Assembly: GCF_018446385.1 (NCBI RefSeq)
Contig: NW_024589871.1
Location: 124,001-188,000, forward strand
DNA from: Zingiber officinale
Lineage: Eukaryota > Streptophyta > Magnoliopsida > Zingiberales > Zingiberaceae
DNA length: 64,000 nt
Reading direction: 5' to 3'
This document shows, piece after piece, positions 22,651 to 33,699 of this stretch. The notes beneath the pieces were generated by a model. The model saw only the letters and a list, made by a program, of their open reading frames with translations. It was not told the DNA's origin and searched no databases. A program made the position numbers and the translations under genes. Within the stretch, counting starts at the first letter, position 1. Every line of letters starts with the position of its first letter.

Positions 22651-23344
22651 TCTTCTGTAAAGTCACAGCCATTAAGACAACCGGACAATCTCGCTTCTGC
22701 GGGTCATGCTGCTGTCCGTGATCGATCTGTAGCATGTGACTCGCAGAAAAGATTTCGTATTCATTCGCTATCCTGTAGGCGCAATAATGTCGCTCGATAA
22801 TGTCACTTTGTTCATAATTATTTATTTATTATGAGTGAGCGTGTTTTCTGCTTCCCGTCTTCCTTAGAAATAACCATCGTCGACCATTTCCTTCTGCCAA
22901 AGTCCACCCTTCTTCTCAACATGCTGCATACGTATCTTCTGTTGCATTCTGGTTCGTTTCATTCGAATCCTTTTAATTCTTTAACATGCCATATACGTAA
23001 TCTTCTGATGATTCTTATTGAAAATGGCTACTTCAAGTTCAAGTTTTGGAATCTGTTTGATCCTGTTAGGTTTAGTTTCTCTTGCTCTGGAGGACCCTGT
23101 TGTTAGAATTGTATTTGATGTTGTGGGACTTGTATTAGATTCAAAGTTGTTGGATGACACAGTTGGTTAGTGTGACAGATTTTCTACGAAGTATTTCTCA
23201 AACATTAAGGGATTCAATTAATGGGGGACAACCATCGAATACCTCCTGCACAATTACAGGTCGCGTGTTAGCTGACTCGATTAATAATTATTTACATTTG
23301 TACTTTTATTTTGCGGACACCTAATTTTTTTTTTTTTTGTATAG

Positions 23345-24519
23345 GAGTTAATGGAGGAGGAATTTCTTGAATTTTTCAATGGTGCTACCAAGTAAGTTTG
23401 TTTTTTTTCATATTAATTTAATAAATTTATATTTGATAAGGTCAGTAATTGTTATAATTATTTGGGTATTAAGTTTTTTAAATGTTTCTTTTGTGATTGT
23501 TATTAAATATTCGTATTATAGACATCATGGAAATAATGTTATCTAATATTTGAATTATGAATTATTCTTTTGGTGTTTAAATATTTGATGTGTTTTTTTT
23601 TTTTCCTTTTATATTGTAGGACGGAACTGAAGAAAATAAAGGTATATTTAAAATTTTAAATTTTTTTTATCATTTTAAAGTCGAATAATTTATTAAAATT
23701 TTAATTTATTGGGTAGGCCATCGGAAAAAATGCAACGTACATTCTGGAGCTTCGGGAAGACACGCCAAACCCTTTTCAAACCGTAAGTTTCATGAAATAA
23801 TTGTGTTAATTAAAATAATTTTTTTTATCTTATTTGTAAAAAGAGATATGAGGATAAAGATAATGATAGAATTTATTCTTTTTAGTTTGTTAGTCTTTGA
23901 TTGTTATAAAATATATATTATCAATTATACTTTTTATTTCGTAATATTAAAAAAATGCGTTACACTTTTCAGATGAATGACGTCAAAGAATTGGGTTTCT
24001 CTACACAACAGGTAAATTTTATTTATTATTTTATATAAAAGTGATAGATTTGAAAATAAAATTATGGATTTATTATTTTTTATAGATCATGAATATTAGT
24101 TGTTTTTTATGATTATTATCTGTGAGTAATTGTAATTATTCTTAAATGAGTTTATGATCTTGAAATTGTCTTATGTTTTATTTTTGATTCAGATGAATTC
24201 GATGATGACTCAAATTCTCCGTTTCCGTAATTTCTGGTGTGTTTTTTTTTTCTCTTCCTGACTTTTGTAATATAATTTGTGTGATAATCTTCGGTATTTT
24301 CCGTAAATTATTTTTTTATAAAAATTAATCACTATCCTTGTTGCAGGGATTTTTAGTGTTGAAGTGGCTGCTATCTCCTCAAAATCTCTGATCAAACCAT
24401 GGATGGAAATGATAGCGATGATTTACATTATAAATAAGTTAGGATATAATGTTTGTAATAGATTCTGGTTTAAATCAATTGCTTCTAGCAGGGAACAGTT
24501 GAAGCCATCTACGGAGTAG
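23345..24519 (+). CDS. Small multi-exon gene or fragment with helix-hairpin-helix tail (KIN-10/KIF22-kinesin-like)
   Basis: Six short exons keep one frame through canonical splice sites: 23345-23391, 23620-23641, 23717-23782, 23973-24011, 24193-24226 and 24347-24519 (TAG at 24517). Together they give ~126 residues. The translated parts read ELMEEEFLEFFNGATK, then TELKKIKAIGKNATYILELR with DTPNPFQT, then NDVKELGFSTQQ. This is the pattern KxIGxxxAxxIxxxR ... dLxxxGxSxxQ of a helix-hairpin-helix. It is found at the C terminus of plant KIN-10/KIF22-type chromokinesins, where it contributes to DNA or chromosome binding. No motor domain or other kinesin exon is visible upstream, and no sure start codon could be fixed (an open stretch at 23171-23262 may be an upstream exon). 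Hence it is either a detached gene tail or a small gene built from it. The last exon's C-terminal half is not recognised. Confidence 0.5.
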
Positions 24520-24673
24520 CCTCTAGGTGCCTTTCCTTATCAGCCGGATCCTTAACTAGCGATCGAGATGAGGAAGAACCCGATTCCCCCCGGTTCTCCT
24601 GCTCCAACTTTTGGATCCACCTCTCGTACAGTTCAGGTTGAATAGCACTTGCGCTCTTCTTTTTGCTTGGCAT
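24509..24673 (-). CDS. Unrecognised 54-codon ORF
   Basis: On the minus strand, MPSKKKSASAIQPELYERWI continues with a Q/E- and serine-rich stretch to TAG at 24509. Composition and GC content are higher than in the flanks, and a pyrimidine tract with CAG lies just upstream, as for an exon. It overlaps the last exon of the plus-strand HhH model by a few bases. It could be a gag-like or host exon fragment; no function is proposed. Confidence 0.3.
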   Translation of the reverse strand: MPSKKKSASAIQPELYERWIQKLEQENRGESGSSSSRSLVKDPADKERHLEATP

Positions 24674-25558
24674 ACTTCTGAAATAGAAGGATAATTTTTT
24701 TACTCTTTATCAAAATTTAACTGTACTCAATCCTATAAATTTATCATATGACAACTACCTGCCTATGCCATGGGGTAGCTCAATTCCTTTTGTAACTCAG
24801 ATCAAATGCGTATTGCCGGTCCATCTCAAATTAATAGAGAAGAGGTAAATTAAGATGATTAAAAGGGTAAGTAGATGAAAGGATGAGTTATACAATATAT
24901 AGAGATTTAAACCATGCTAATCCTAAAGTTTGACTCCTCAATTCAAATGACAAACCTTTATTCACTCACCATCTATTATTTATGTAACTCACCCCTATCC
25001 AACAGAGTTGGAGATGCAACGAAGAAGCTCCCTCCCGATTCATAGAGCTGCTTCTTTATTTTTTTATTCTTTTTTAAAATAATAATTATTATTATTAAAA
25101 AAATTTATGTGTTTTTTATTTATATATTTTTGTAAATTATTAATATTATTTAATATTAGTAAATTGTGAATTTTAATTTTATAAAAATTTAATTATATAT
25201 AATGTAAAATATAAAAAAAATAAAAATATATATAATTAAAAAGTATAGAGCAAAGAAGTTTGTAAGATTTTTTTTTTAGGTAATTGAAAGATATGTAAGA
25301 TTTTTTAATTGTACCTGTGGGGTGAATGTTAGACCATCTCCAATTTATAACACTATATTTGGTGTAGGTTTGATATTAAAATGGTGCAATTTTAATATCA
25401 AATATTATTTGAACTCCAATCCATCCACATCATACATATCACACCAAAAAAGAATATTATGTTTTTCTTAGTAATATCTTTATATGATAATTATTATATT
25501 TAAAATTAATACTTCATTAATATTTTATAGGTTAATTTTTTTAAAATTCAATATCCAA

Positions 25559-25561
<3 letters not shown>

Positions 25562-25594
<33 letters not shown>
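25562..25594. repeat. (TA)n microsatellite
   Basis: About 16 uninterrupted TA dinucleotides lie within the Harbinger-like element. Confidence 0.95.
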
Positions 25595-25596
<2 letters not shown>

Positions 25597-25719
25597 GTTA
25601 TTTTTAATTTTATTACATAATTATTCAGGCATAAATATATTTTAAAAATATTATAAAATCACACACAATTAGGATAAAATATTTTATTATTTTTTATTTA
25701 AAACAAACAATGATACTTA

Positions 25720-26244
25720 GAGGGTGTTTGGCTGAGCTTATAAGCTCTCTAAAAGAGTTTATAAGCTGTTTTGGAGCTTATAAACTGTTTTTTAAAAAGT
25801 ATGGAAGACCCTACTTTTTTAAAAAAATCTTATTTTAATAATTTTTTTTTTCTAAAATATCCTTATATAATTTTATAAATCCTCATCTTATCCTCCATAA
25901 CTTTTTATAAACCTAATATCTTTTTATCTCTGCCGACTTCTCTTCCAGCGCTGTGTCATCTTCTCCGCAAACGCCTCTTTCCAATTTTCTCTCCCCTGGT
26001 ACAAAAATTCGCTCAAAATCCTCTATTAATAAAAAAGCCCAAAACCCTCTATTAATAGTATTATATCCTTTTGGTAATTATATTAATAAAAAGATCTTAT
26101 AATACCAAACACATCAATATCTTTAAGTTGATTGTAATAAGTTTACCCAAACACTTTAACAACTTATTTTTAAAATAAGACCTAACAACTTATAAGCTGT
26201 ACGAGCTTATAAGCTGTTTTTAATAAGTTTAACCAAACACCCTC
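25720..26244 (+). mobile_element. Tourist-like MITE nested in the Harbinger-like element
   Basis: This 525-bp insertion has inverted ends GAGGGTGTTTGG...CCAAACACCCTC and an exact TTA target duplication (25717-25719 and 26245-26247). Sub-terminal repeats of CTTATAAGCT occur at both ends. There is no coding sequence. TTA duplication with GGGTGTTTGG termini is typical of Tourist/PIF-Harbinger MITEs. Confidence 0.85.
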
Positions 26245-26439
26245 TTAATTGAAAATATAATATTACAAGACTTTAACTTTTAAAATTATTATATTGTTAC
26301 CATAAATACTTAATTGAAAATATAATATTATATTATTCCCATAATGCTCAATTAATGCTACTTCTAATAAACGACCTCCTGGGGTGAAAAATTTTTAAAA
26401 AAATGATTTATAAATTACAAAGGTAATTAATATTAATGT

Positions 26440-26650
26440 TCAACTTGTTGAGGCAATGAATGTAAGTATTGTTGCTAGTACAAAAATGACAGATACTATG
26501 ATTTAAACGGAAGAAACTAAAATTTTGTTCAATGATTTGAACTCGATCTCTAACCCGATGATGTGTGAATATATCCGCAATGAGCAAATTAGAATTATGC
26601 AAAAGATAATGCAAGTACAAGGATCTCAATCAGTTGCACATCAAGAATAA
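26440..26650 (+). pseudogene. Remnant of Harbinger ORF (NAM-associated C-terminal domain type)
   Basis: The plus strand reads ETKILFNDLNSISNPMMCEY followed by IRNEQIRIMQKIM and a stop near 26650. This resembles the KIMxxDxSxMxPxxxEYxRxxQxEIM motif at the end of the NAM-associated/'GST T3-like' protein encoded beside PIF/Harbinger transposases. Upstream sequence is broken by stops, so only this C-terminal piece survives. Confidence 0.45.
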
Positions 26651-26955
26651 GGATTTCAAACATCTCTAATATAGGGAGAAAGATCACAACTCAATTAATA
26701 TCAAGGTGAAGATTGAGAATTTTAGAACCTATGAATATTTTCAAGCAATGTCATAATTATTTTAGCGGAATGAGGATTGATCTTTCTGAATATTAGTATT
26801 ATAATATTATTAAAGTAATTTTAAGTTTATGTGTGCTTTATTAGTATTATTTTTACCATGTACTTGTTTGTTAAGTTTAGTTATTTATGTTTTAAGCTTT
26901 TATTAGTAATATTTTAATTTAGTGTCGTTATTATTTTTATTTTGTATGTGAGTGT

Positions 26956-27155
26956 AATGGATAATGTATTTTACATTTATGCATAAATTTTTTTAAAAAA
27001 TATTTTATTGTATTATTTTTATGAAATTAGTGACATGATTTATAAATGTAATTATTAATGGATAATGTATTTTACATTTATGCATAATTTTTTAAAAAAA
27101 TATTTTATTGTATTATTTTTTATGAAATTAGTGACATAATTTATAAATGTAATTA
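26956..27155 (+). repeat. 101-bp tandem duplication
   Basis: AATGGATAATGTATTTTACA and the following ~80 bases occur twice in direct succession (second copy from 27057) with only a few differences, inside the Harbinger-like element. Confidence 0.85.
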
Positions 27156-27717
27156 TAATTAAAATATCTTAAATAAATTTAAAATAATAATTTTAATAAA
27201 TTAAATATTTACAAATATACATAATAAAATTTAAACATGATATTAAATATATTTAATTTAAATTTATAATAAATAATAATTATATTTAAATATACTATAA
27301 GTAAAGATAAAGAAAATAATAATTATAAATTAATTACATTTGATTTTATTAATTATATAATAAAAAAATAAAAATAAAAATTCTCTCACACCAAATATGC
27401 TGATGTGCATTACAATGAAGTGTTGCAGTATTCATCACACTATATTTGATATATAGATTGGAATATTTTGGTACTAATTTGACATCAAATTTGATGTTTT
27501 GATATGAATCGGGGATGGTCTAATAAACGAAATAATTTAAATCTGGTTTTGACCCCAAATTCCACCTCCCACCTATCTAAAGGCTTCTCTTTCGTCGATC
27601 GCTCCGGCGCCGCCCGATCCACCGTCGGCACCAACCTCTCTCTCGTCGCCTCCCTCTCTCCGTCCCCTGCCGCAAAAACAGCGAAGGAGAAGGTGGCGAG
27701 CGGCTCTGGAAACCCTA

Positions 27718-27810
27718 ATGGTGGATAGCGTTTAGAACAGCCTTCGCCTCTTTATGCACAGCAATGCCATCTTCCTCTGCAAACGCCTCTGCGCCGAGTT
27801 CCCTACCCAG
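27718..27810 (+). pseudogene. CDC27/HOBBIT (APC3) exon-1 fragment with nonsense codon
   Basis: From ATG 27718 the frame reads MVDSV, TAG (27733-27735), then NSLRLFMHSNAIFLCKRLCA and EFPTQ. It meets a plausible donor CAG|GTTCGATTTGG at 27810. This is the N terminus of CDC27-type TPR subunits of the anaphase-promoting complex, where plants have a similar VxNSLRxFxxxNAIFxCERLCAEFP segment. The stop replaces a residue expected to be coding, and none of the following TPR exons is present before the F-box gene. GC-rich sequence at 27560-27717 looks like the matching 5' UTR. I infer a captured or fractionated gene fragment, not a working gene. Confidence 0.7.
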
Positions 27811-28077
27811 GTTCGATTTGGACTTTCCCATTTGTGCTTATATTGTGACTGGATTTCTAGCTACTGGTCGATCGTCTCTGAGAGACGTTTCTTAAATTCA
27901 TTCTTTCCTCGGAAGTTTATTAGCTCATGTCAGGGCTTGCTGTTAATTTTCTAGGTCAACTACTAGTGAGCGCCCTGCCCGCTGCGACCTTCTTCCTCTC
28001 TCCTCCATGAACGACTTCGGCAGCAGCCACGGTGGCCGGCGCGCGCCGTCTGATAAGGAAGACGCGCTGTCGGATAA

Positions 28078-29183
28078 GGAAGACTACCTCAGCGGTCTGA
28101 TAAGGAAGACTACGCTAAATCGCACGGCGTCCAACACGTGACTATCCTACACTTCTACATACTGGCATTCCAGCGTTTGCCCATCCTGGACACTTTGCTC
28201 CATTGCCCATCACTCGTGTCGCTGAACCTGGAATCGGTGGGCTATAAGGAATACGAATACACATTAACCCTCAATTCCATCGCCCTCAACAACCTCAAGA
28301 CTCTTTCCCTCAAGCTTGGCGGAGCTTCAATTCACAACGAGAGTTTGAAGAAGCTGATCTCAGGCTGCCCAATTATGGAAGAATTAAAACTAAATGCAGA
28401 ATATCCTCGGCACGAAGTCATTCACATAGAAGCCCCAAATCTTCTCCGATTGACTCTCAATCCTGCTCCAAGAAAGCTTCAAATCCTTTGTCAGAAACTC
28501 AAGTATCTAAAGCTAAAGCCTGATCTCAAATTGATGCACTTGCACGTCGAAGCCCCCTCCTTGATCTTTGTTCGATTATACAGAATTTGGAGCTTGGAAG
28601 AATTTGCTCGGACTCTATTCAATGTGACTGCGGTAACTATAGTTGTGTCAGATACATGTCTTTCAGGCTTGCTTCCTAAATTCCTGGTATGTTTTTGGCT
28701 TTCTCCTGGTTGTTTTAGAACAAAGGCAGATGTTACTGATCATTTTTGTTTCAGAAACAATATGAGGCTGTTGTAGAAGGGTTTCCCATCTTTCACAAAC
28801 TGCACAAGTTGGAGATCAAGATGTTTTTCGCAGAAAAGTGCAGCTTGAACATCGTATTTGGTCTTCTTCGATGCACGCCGAATCTGCATTCGCTTGTTTT
28901 AACTGAGTACAAAAAGGTTTGAGCTTGGGATACTGATTTTGATGCATTAATGGCGATGCTTTCTTTGGCTCGACTGATCTGATCTCTTTGTGCCATTTCT
29001 CAATTTCAGCAAGCGGGTGGTGGGGATTTCGACGAGTGGGAGAGTTCATCAAGGATTAATGAGCCCTTGGAGCTTCTGGAAAGGGTTTCAGTAAATATCA
29101 AGAGTGAAAGAATTCGGTCGGCATTTTTGAAGACCTTATCACAGAGAGTTCTAGTGTGGGATCGAGTAGTAGTAACCTACTAA
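28078..29183 (+). pseudogene. F-box/LRR (FBD-type) gene, 5'-truncated
   Basis: Three exons in one frame: open from 28078 to 28686, then 28755-28916 and 29010-29183 (TAA). Splice sites are TTCCTG|GTATG, TTTCAG|AAACAA, AAAAAG|GTTTG and TTTCAG|CAAGCG. The protein shows leucine-rich repeats: LPILDTLLHCPSLVSLNLES, LNNLKTLSLKLGG, LISGCPIMEELKLNAEY and FHKLHKLEIKM, then LLRCTPNLHSLVL and an acidic FDEWES before the end. Plant F-box/LRR/FBD proteins are SCF ubiquitin-ligase substrate receptors. Here the N-terminal F-box is absent. A stop (TAA 28075) precedes the open stretch, and no in-frame ATG exists before the repeats. Upstream, a GATAAGGAAGAC motif is repeated three times. It may be transcribed, but is probably a non-functional fragment. 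Confidence 0.65.
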
Positions 29184-31656
29184 ATTTTGATATGTTAATA
29201 CTGATTTTGATAACTTTGTTATCTTAGTAGGTGAATGATCACAACTTTAGTAACTCTGTAACTATTCTCTTTTTGGAGCACTCCATTGTAGTCAAAGACA
29301 TTCTAATGCTAGCGGCATAGTATAATGACTAAGGAGGTTACCTTGACTTACATATCTTGCATTTTCAAATATAATGTCTAATGCATGTTGTTGTATTGAT
29401 TTTTTTTTATAAGGTAGCTTATACCTTTTAAATTGCCAATGTTATAGGACACTTTTACTCCATGGGACATTAGGATATTTGGATGCATTCGTTTGGTCAA
29501 ATGTTTTGCTTTAGAGTATAAATTTTTTTTAGGTGTCATTTGTTGCATAGCAAATGTTTTTCAAAAAATTCTCTTGCAAAGAAGTGTTAAATTTCCCAAA
29601 CTTGTTTGGTAGCTTTGATTCTCTTATGAAAAGTGACCTTCCTGTTGTGTACCAATCAGTTTCTGGAAGATTAACCACTCAATCTTTGCTTTTTATTGGT
29701 AATTGTGTTCATTTGAAGGCAAGTCAAATTATTTATCAATGATTTAGGTTGCTAGGATTATTGAGTTATTAATATTATTTGATTATTTATCCCCCTTTAA
29801 TTTGTGAAATGCATTTCATCATTGCTCCTAACTAGTCCTCCTCAAGCAATCTTGTCTAGCGCTTTTCACTTCTTTCATGTTAGTTTTTCCCTCAGTTTTC
29901 CAAATGTGCTTTGTATGCATTACTTTATCTTGCTTGTTGCTTTGTGTCCTTTTTCAGAATTGTTGTATTGGCAGAACATTGATTTATAATGCTTCTCGCT
30001 TTCTTTTCAGATTCTAAATCATGATATTTCTCATGTTATTGCTTCCAACCATGTGGTTTTACACTACACAATTGAATTTATTCTCTTTATCTTTGCTTGT
30101 TCATTGTTTTATTTTGCTAAGTTTTTCTCAAATTTTCTTTATTTGATGCTTTGCTTACTTTGTTGAAACAAAATTATCTGGCTTTAACCTTTTGTTCGTT
30201 ACTATGTGTTGCCGTTGCCCTTCACGATGGCAACTCTCAACCTCCTTTTGCTTTTTTGTGCTTCCAAGATTAGGACTTACAACGTCTTGCAAATCCAGTT
30301 TTGTCGTTCCCATTGTTCTACATCCAACACCCTACAACAGTAGATTAACACTACTTCAGTTTCAATGACATCTTTGCCCAATTAGTTGCTACAATAGGGA
30401 TGGATTTCTTGCTGTCAAAACTTAAACGTTACAAATAGGTGGGATTTTGTTCATGTTAATTCCCAATTATATGCTTATAGTTCAATCAATTAAACATTTC
30501 TTGTTTCCCATTTTTATCTAAATAATCCACCTTCACAGCTAATTCAGCACACAGGATCAATTTTTCTTCCCAATTACATAATATAAATGAAACTCATTTG
30601 ATGCCAGAGGAAATAATAAATCTCTCATAAACTGCCCTTCTACTATGTCTCTGTTTCAATTCAAGCTTTTTGTTCTTGCAAATTTTATATTTTATACATA
30701 ATTTGTTGTTTTCTTTGATGACCTGATGTGTTGCCAGGAAACTTTTGTTCAGGGCATTGGGACAGCAAAAGGATTTTTTATTTTTACTGTCAGTTGGGTA
30801 CCAGTTAATTTGATTTATGTTTAATGCCATCCTATTTCAGATTTATTTTGATCATATTCATGTATTATCCTTACCATTTAAACATATGTCAGTTCCAATT
30901 TCTTACCTGCAGATACTTTTCTCTTTGGGAAAAAAATATATACAACGCCAACTTTTTCATGTTCTGACTTCTACACCATCATGCTTAACTAGTTACTGCT
31001 CTAATTACATAGCATGAGACAAACCAAGATTCTCAGCTAATACTTCTTTGTCACCATTCCTCGTTGGGATATGTTGTGTCCAAAATTTCATTAGCTGGGA
31101 AACAAATACTTCATGCTACAACTTCATCCTGCTTAGGTAGCATGAAATTTCATTCATCTGAGGGAGATGTATGCTAAGAGTCTTTCCTTCTTTAGTAACA
31201 ATATGCTTCCCAACCTCTCCTCAGTGCTAACACAGTTGCCTTCATATCTTCATTAATTCGAAGATGTGTCATGAGCTTGTTTTTCTTGTCAACGACCAGA
31301 TGCTGTTCAAACATGATAGGCACAATATTTTGGTCATCTATGAATGCAAAATAAGATCAGTATGATATTGGAAAATAACAAGTGTCAAGCAATCCATGTA
31401 ATATGTTTTTATCCATTTGATTTACTTTCTGAGATATGCAATATGACATTGTCTTGATTGTTGAGAATTGTTTCGGATATATGAAGCGCCATATATACAT
31501 CTGCTTTATCATTTTCATCCAAGGAAAGGATTTCTCTGATTGTAGGGTTAACATTCTGTAGCAGGAACATGCTGGAGTAACATACAGTTTTATATATAGC
31601 TCCTTACCTCAATCAATGGAATGGGGAGATTTTTTTTCATTACTATGTTTCTTTAG
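29184..31656. other. Gene-fragment spacer, no exon recognised
   Basis: This is T-rich intron-like DNA with short open frames only (for example 29554-29742). It could be intron sequence of the SEC3 fragment on its 5' side, but no earlier SEC3 exon could be recognised. Confidence 0.35.
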
Positions 31657-32700
31657 AGATTTTATAAACTTAGAAGCCAAAATATTGCTCCTCCTCAGTG
31701 GGCAATGAGAACAAACTACTCTGCGTCAAAGATGGATACAAGGAAATGCTTTATAAAGAATGCACTTCTTTATTGATTTCTTCTTGTAGGAACCACATAC
31801 CTCTAGGCATTTTAAACATGTGCAAGGAGATACAGGGACATCTTCCAAAAGTTTTAGGGATAGACATAGTGGAGATGGCTCTCTGGGCAAGCAGTTCATT
31901 AACTACTTGGTAGGCTTAAACCACACAGCTCTTCCTTTTCCAACCATCTTTCATCAAGCATGATAGCGCAAGAACTGCAGTTCAATACACAAAAGGTTGC
32001 AACAAACATTCTGCTTATTTTATTCAGTGAACATGATTAGTGATCACAGTGTTTGGATATAGCCATTGGATGTTCTATACTGTACATTGTCTACTGTATA
32101 TGTATTCCATAACCAAACAAAATTGAAAAATAAGTTGTATATTTGGTTACAGGAAAATAATACTGCAGTAAGTAGTCAAGAGATTACTCATGGCGGGCAA
32201 GATGCATCTGGCTTGATTCAAGGTCATTCACAAGTTATTGTTGAAAGAGATCTTGTTTCACAAGCTGAAGAAGAGGACACAAAGCCTCTCCTTGGCATGC
32301 ATGATACTTGATTATGTTTGAATTATCATGTAAAAATCATGCCTAGCATGCCAGGTTTGCATTTTTCACATTTCTGTGATGCTTTTTGTTGCTCAGTTAA
32401 ACAGAGCATTGAATTACACTGATGAGTTTTATTTTTCTTTTCAAATTAGCTTTTAGGTGTTTGCTTTCTAATATATAATTCTGTACCTCATTTATTTTTT
32501 GATAATTTTTTATTTGCATTATGTGTCTATTGTTCCCTCTAATATTCATACACACGCCATGATTTCTGATGCAGGTGTGTTATGGGAATTGGTGAAGCTG
32601 AAGCATTTTCAGGAAGGTTAAAGAGGGAACTTCTGGCTTTAGAAGCAGCAAATTATCATGCAGTTGAATGCGAATTCATAATAGATTGCTAGTCTTCATA
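31657..32700 (+). pseudogene. Exocyst SEC3 (SEC3A-like) gene fragment
   Basis: Four consecutive exon-like pieces match the order of plant SEC3A after its PIP2-binding domain. The first, 31657-31713, reads [15 protein letters not shown]. The second, from 31790, reads [20 protein letters not shown] and VEMALWA. The third, 32153 to about 32300, ends with DLVSQAEEEDTKPLLG. The fourth, from 32575, reads [20 protein letters not shown] then [10 protein letters not shown] before a stop near 32692. Acceptors (CTTTAG|, TTGTAG|, GTTACAG|, ATGCAG|) are well formed. The donors are damaged or unclear, an insertion follows the first piece, and the fourth exon ends prematurely. SEC3 is the membrane-landmark subunit of the exocyst that tethers secretory vesicles. 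A full gene has over 20 exons; only these remain. Confident pseudogene or captured fragment. Confidence 0.75.
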
Positions 32701-33089
32701 TTCTGTAATTCAATTTTATAGGTTATTAGCAGCTATAAAGTGGGCGAAGGAAATACAAATTCTTTGTTGCAAAATTTGATTCTTTTTTAGGTTATTAGCA
32801 GCTTCTTCGATAGTATTGATCTTGAATGAGTTTTGGTCCCTTGCCCTTTAGTTTCTGGACATGTTGATGCAACAAAGAATTATAATATTGTTCGAGAAAT
32901 TATTTGCACGGTGATTGTCTTGTTGGACTTAGTGAAATTATTTGCACACCTTAGCTTCAAAATTCTATTGCTCGATCATTCTAGGTGAACTTTCTAGGGA
33001 TCGAGATATTTATTCATGCACATTAATCTTGACATCAGTTTTTTCTTAACAGTGAACAAAGGTTTAGGTCCGGGGGATTTTGATGAAAG

Positions 33090-33690
33090 TTTTCGTATAG
33101 GAATTTTATTAGTATTTTTCACTCATCTTGTGATACTCTAGGAGCATATATTGCATTTTAGTGTTGTTTAGCTATTTTTCTTATTTGGAGATATACTCTT
33201 GTGCTTTTCATTGATATGATGAAGAACCGGAGCTAAAATAGAGTTAAAGAGCCTTGGAACAAAGATATCAAGAAAGGAATAAGCTCTGGTCATGTCCCAA
33301 GACACGGGTATATTTCTCAGGACAAAGAGGAGCAAAAACGGAGCACCTACGGAGGTCCCAGAACATCACACGCCCGACCGTATGTTTTTAACATGGTTGT
33401 GCACTGTTTCCCTCGGAGATCCTAGAATTTCACATGGCTTGGCCATGTGTTTTTCACATGATCGTGTGTCATTTCTTACCAAGATCTCAAAAGTTCACAC
33501 GACCCGATTATGTGCTGAACCCAGCTAGTATCAGAAATTCACATGGCCCAATCATGTGTTTTTCACACGATCGTGGCGCCCTACCATAGATTTTGCTAGT
33601 TCGATATTTTTGGAAGTTCCTTCCAAATATAAAGGATAGAGAATCTTTAAAAGGGCCCCAACTAGTTACCAACTAGGTCTTCACTGCCTA
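33090..33690 (+). repeat. Dispersed repeat family R, copy 2 (LTR-like)
   Basis: This is the homologue of 2362-3100: ATTAGTATTTTTCACTCATC, CTATTTTTCTTATTTGG, the GATCGTG palindromes (for example TTTTTCACACGATCGTGG near 33560) and TCTTTAAAAGGGCCCC near 33650. Alignment is lost after about 33690, where CTAGTTACCAACTAGG words repeat. Confidence 0.45.
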
Positions 33691-33699
33691 GTTCCCAAC

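Larger units (their letters stand above)
25332..27520 (+). mobile_element. PIF/Harbinger-like DNA transposon, decayed
   Basis: Inverted termini GACCATCTCCAAT (left) and GGGGATGGTC (right, inverted GACCATCCCCGAT) are flanked by TTA on the left and TAA on the right. The sub-termini repeat ACACTATATTTGGTGT-type words. The interior is very AT-rich, with a nested MITE (25720-26244), a (TA)n run (25562-25594), a 101-bp tandem duplicate and a remnant resembling the NAM-associated/Myb-like second ORF of Harbinger elements. No DDE transposase is visible. The TTA/TAA edges fit the 3-bp target preference of the superfamily, but they are not identical, so the class rests on the coding remnant and the termini together. 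Confidence 0.6.

Noticed and set aside
27700..33060. Helitron ends around the gene-fragment cluster
   Set aside because: Candidate CTAG words near 32985 and TC starts exist, but no terminal hairpin next to a CTRR end was convincing.
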